Source of the DNA: Spirogloea muscicola
Taxonomy: Eukaryota > Streptophyta > Zygnematophyceae > Spirogloeales > Spirogloeaceae
Assembly (NCBI GenBank): GCA_009602725.1
Contig: WELB01000006.1
Location: 487,634-534,025, forward strand
Direction: 5' to 3'
DNA length: 46,392 nt
Numbering within the stretch: the stretch's first letter is position 1; each line of letters starts with the position of its first letter. Shown here in pieces: positions 46,192 to 46,392 of the stretch. The translations under genes and the position numbers were made by a program. The notes under the pieces are model-generated. The model was not told the DNA's origin. It saw only the letters and a list, made by a program, of their open reading frames with translations, and searched no databases.

Positions 46192-46392
46192 GCTCTCATG
46201 GAATATAAGCTAGACGATTTTGCAATGTGGTTTGACAATCCATGCAATTGGCAACTTGCAAGCCTTTCTTACATGCTTGTTCATTGTCAGTCAGTCATGC
46301 CATAAGCTACAGGACGACTGCACCGACCAACATCAGAAGAAGAGCACTTCCTTCTGCATTTCTTCTCATCCCCTTCCCCCGCGCCCCCCCCC
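46192..46392. other. 3' flank of the cupredoxin gene to the window end
   Basis: I see no exon. The sequence ends in a C-rich low-complexity run (about 46374-46392), which may be a contig end. Confidence 0.5.

Noticed and set aside
1-46392. Bacterial contamination, operons, CRISPR arrays, intact tRNA genes
   Set aside because: Spliceosomal introns in nearly all genes rule out bacterial DNA. I saw no regular spacer-repeat array and no convincing tRNA cloverleaf by eye.

Overview
This is a nuclear DNA window from a photosynthetic eukaryote, most likely a green alga (Chlorophyta). Almost every gene is split into many short exons by short introns, mostly GT-AG, and I could follow the reading phase across them. 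The products are plant or algal: a BchH-like magnesium chelatase H subunit with a putative plastid leader, a plastid-type shikimate kinase, an RsmD methyltransferase closest to its plant organellar homologues, a CCR4-NOT subunit 3, an aluminium-induced-protein-like protein, a DODA-like dioxygenase and a secreted cupredoxin. The species cannot be read from the sequence.

Layout. 1-3479: GC-rich repeats and non-coding DNA. 3480-3959 (+): a small orphan ORF with a mitochondrial-like leader. 4657-11213 (-): CCR4-NOT subunit 3 (NOT3), with both ends resolved and a Ser/Pro-rich linker partly resolved. 12611-14619 (-): a class II glutamine-amidotransferase-fold protein of the aluminium-induced (YGL/LRDR, DUF3700) family. 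14620-16660: repeats and unassigned DNA. 16661-19226 (-): shikimate kinase, 11 exons, 370 aa. About 20036-22349 (+): RsmD-like methyltransferase, divergent from the kinase gene across a GC-rich shared upstream region. 22728-24423 (-): LigB/DODA dioxygenase, 6 exons, 271 aa, tail to tail with RsmD. 24424-30113: a nest of decayed non-LTR retrotransposon pieces around a 531-base assembly gap that is flanked by 234-bp inverted arms. 30114-43121 (+): magnesium chelatase subunit H, modelled as 42 exons and 1585 aa. 43122-45045: more repeats. 45046-46191 (+): a secreted cupredoxin, 4 exons, 153 aa.

The genes do not form an operon-like unit. Two are plastid metabolism genes (CHLH for chlorophyll, shikimate kinase for aromatic amino acids) and a third, RsmD-like, probably acts on organellar ribosomes. 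The least ordinary features are in the chelatase gene: a phase-consistent coiled-coil N-terminal extension, two GC-AG introns (one fully in frame and stop-free), and a 26-bp-stem hairpin in an intron. A dispersed family of short GGCTGG...CCAGCC fold-back repeats, which also forms the 3' tails of retrotransposon remnants, runs through the window. Splice models were made by eye from homology, phase and splice-site sequence; no alignment or transcript data were used.
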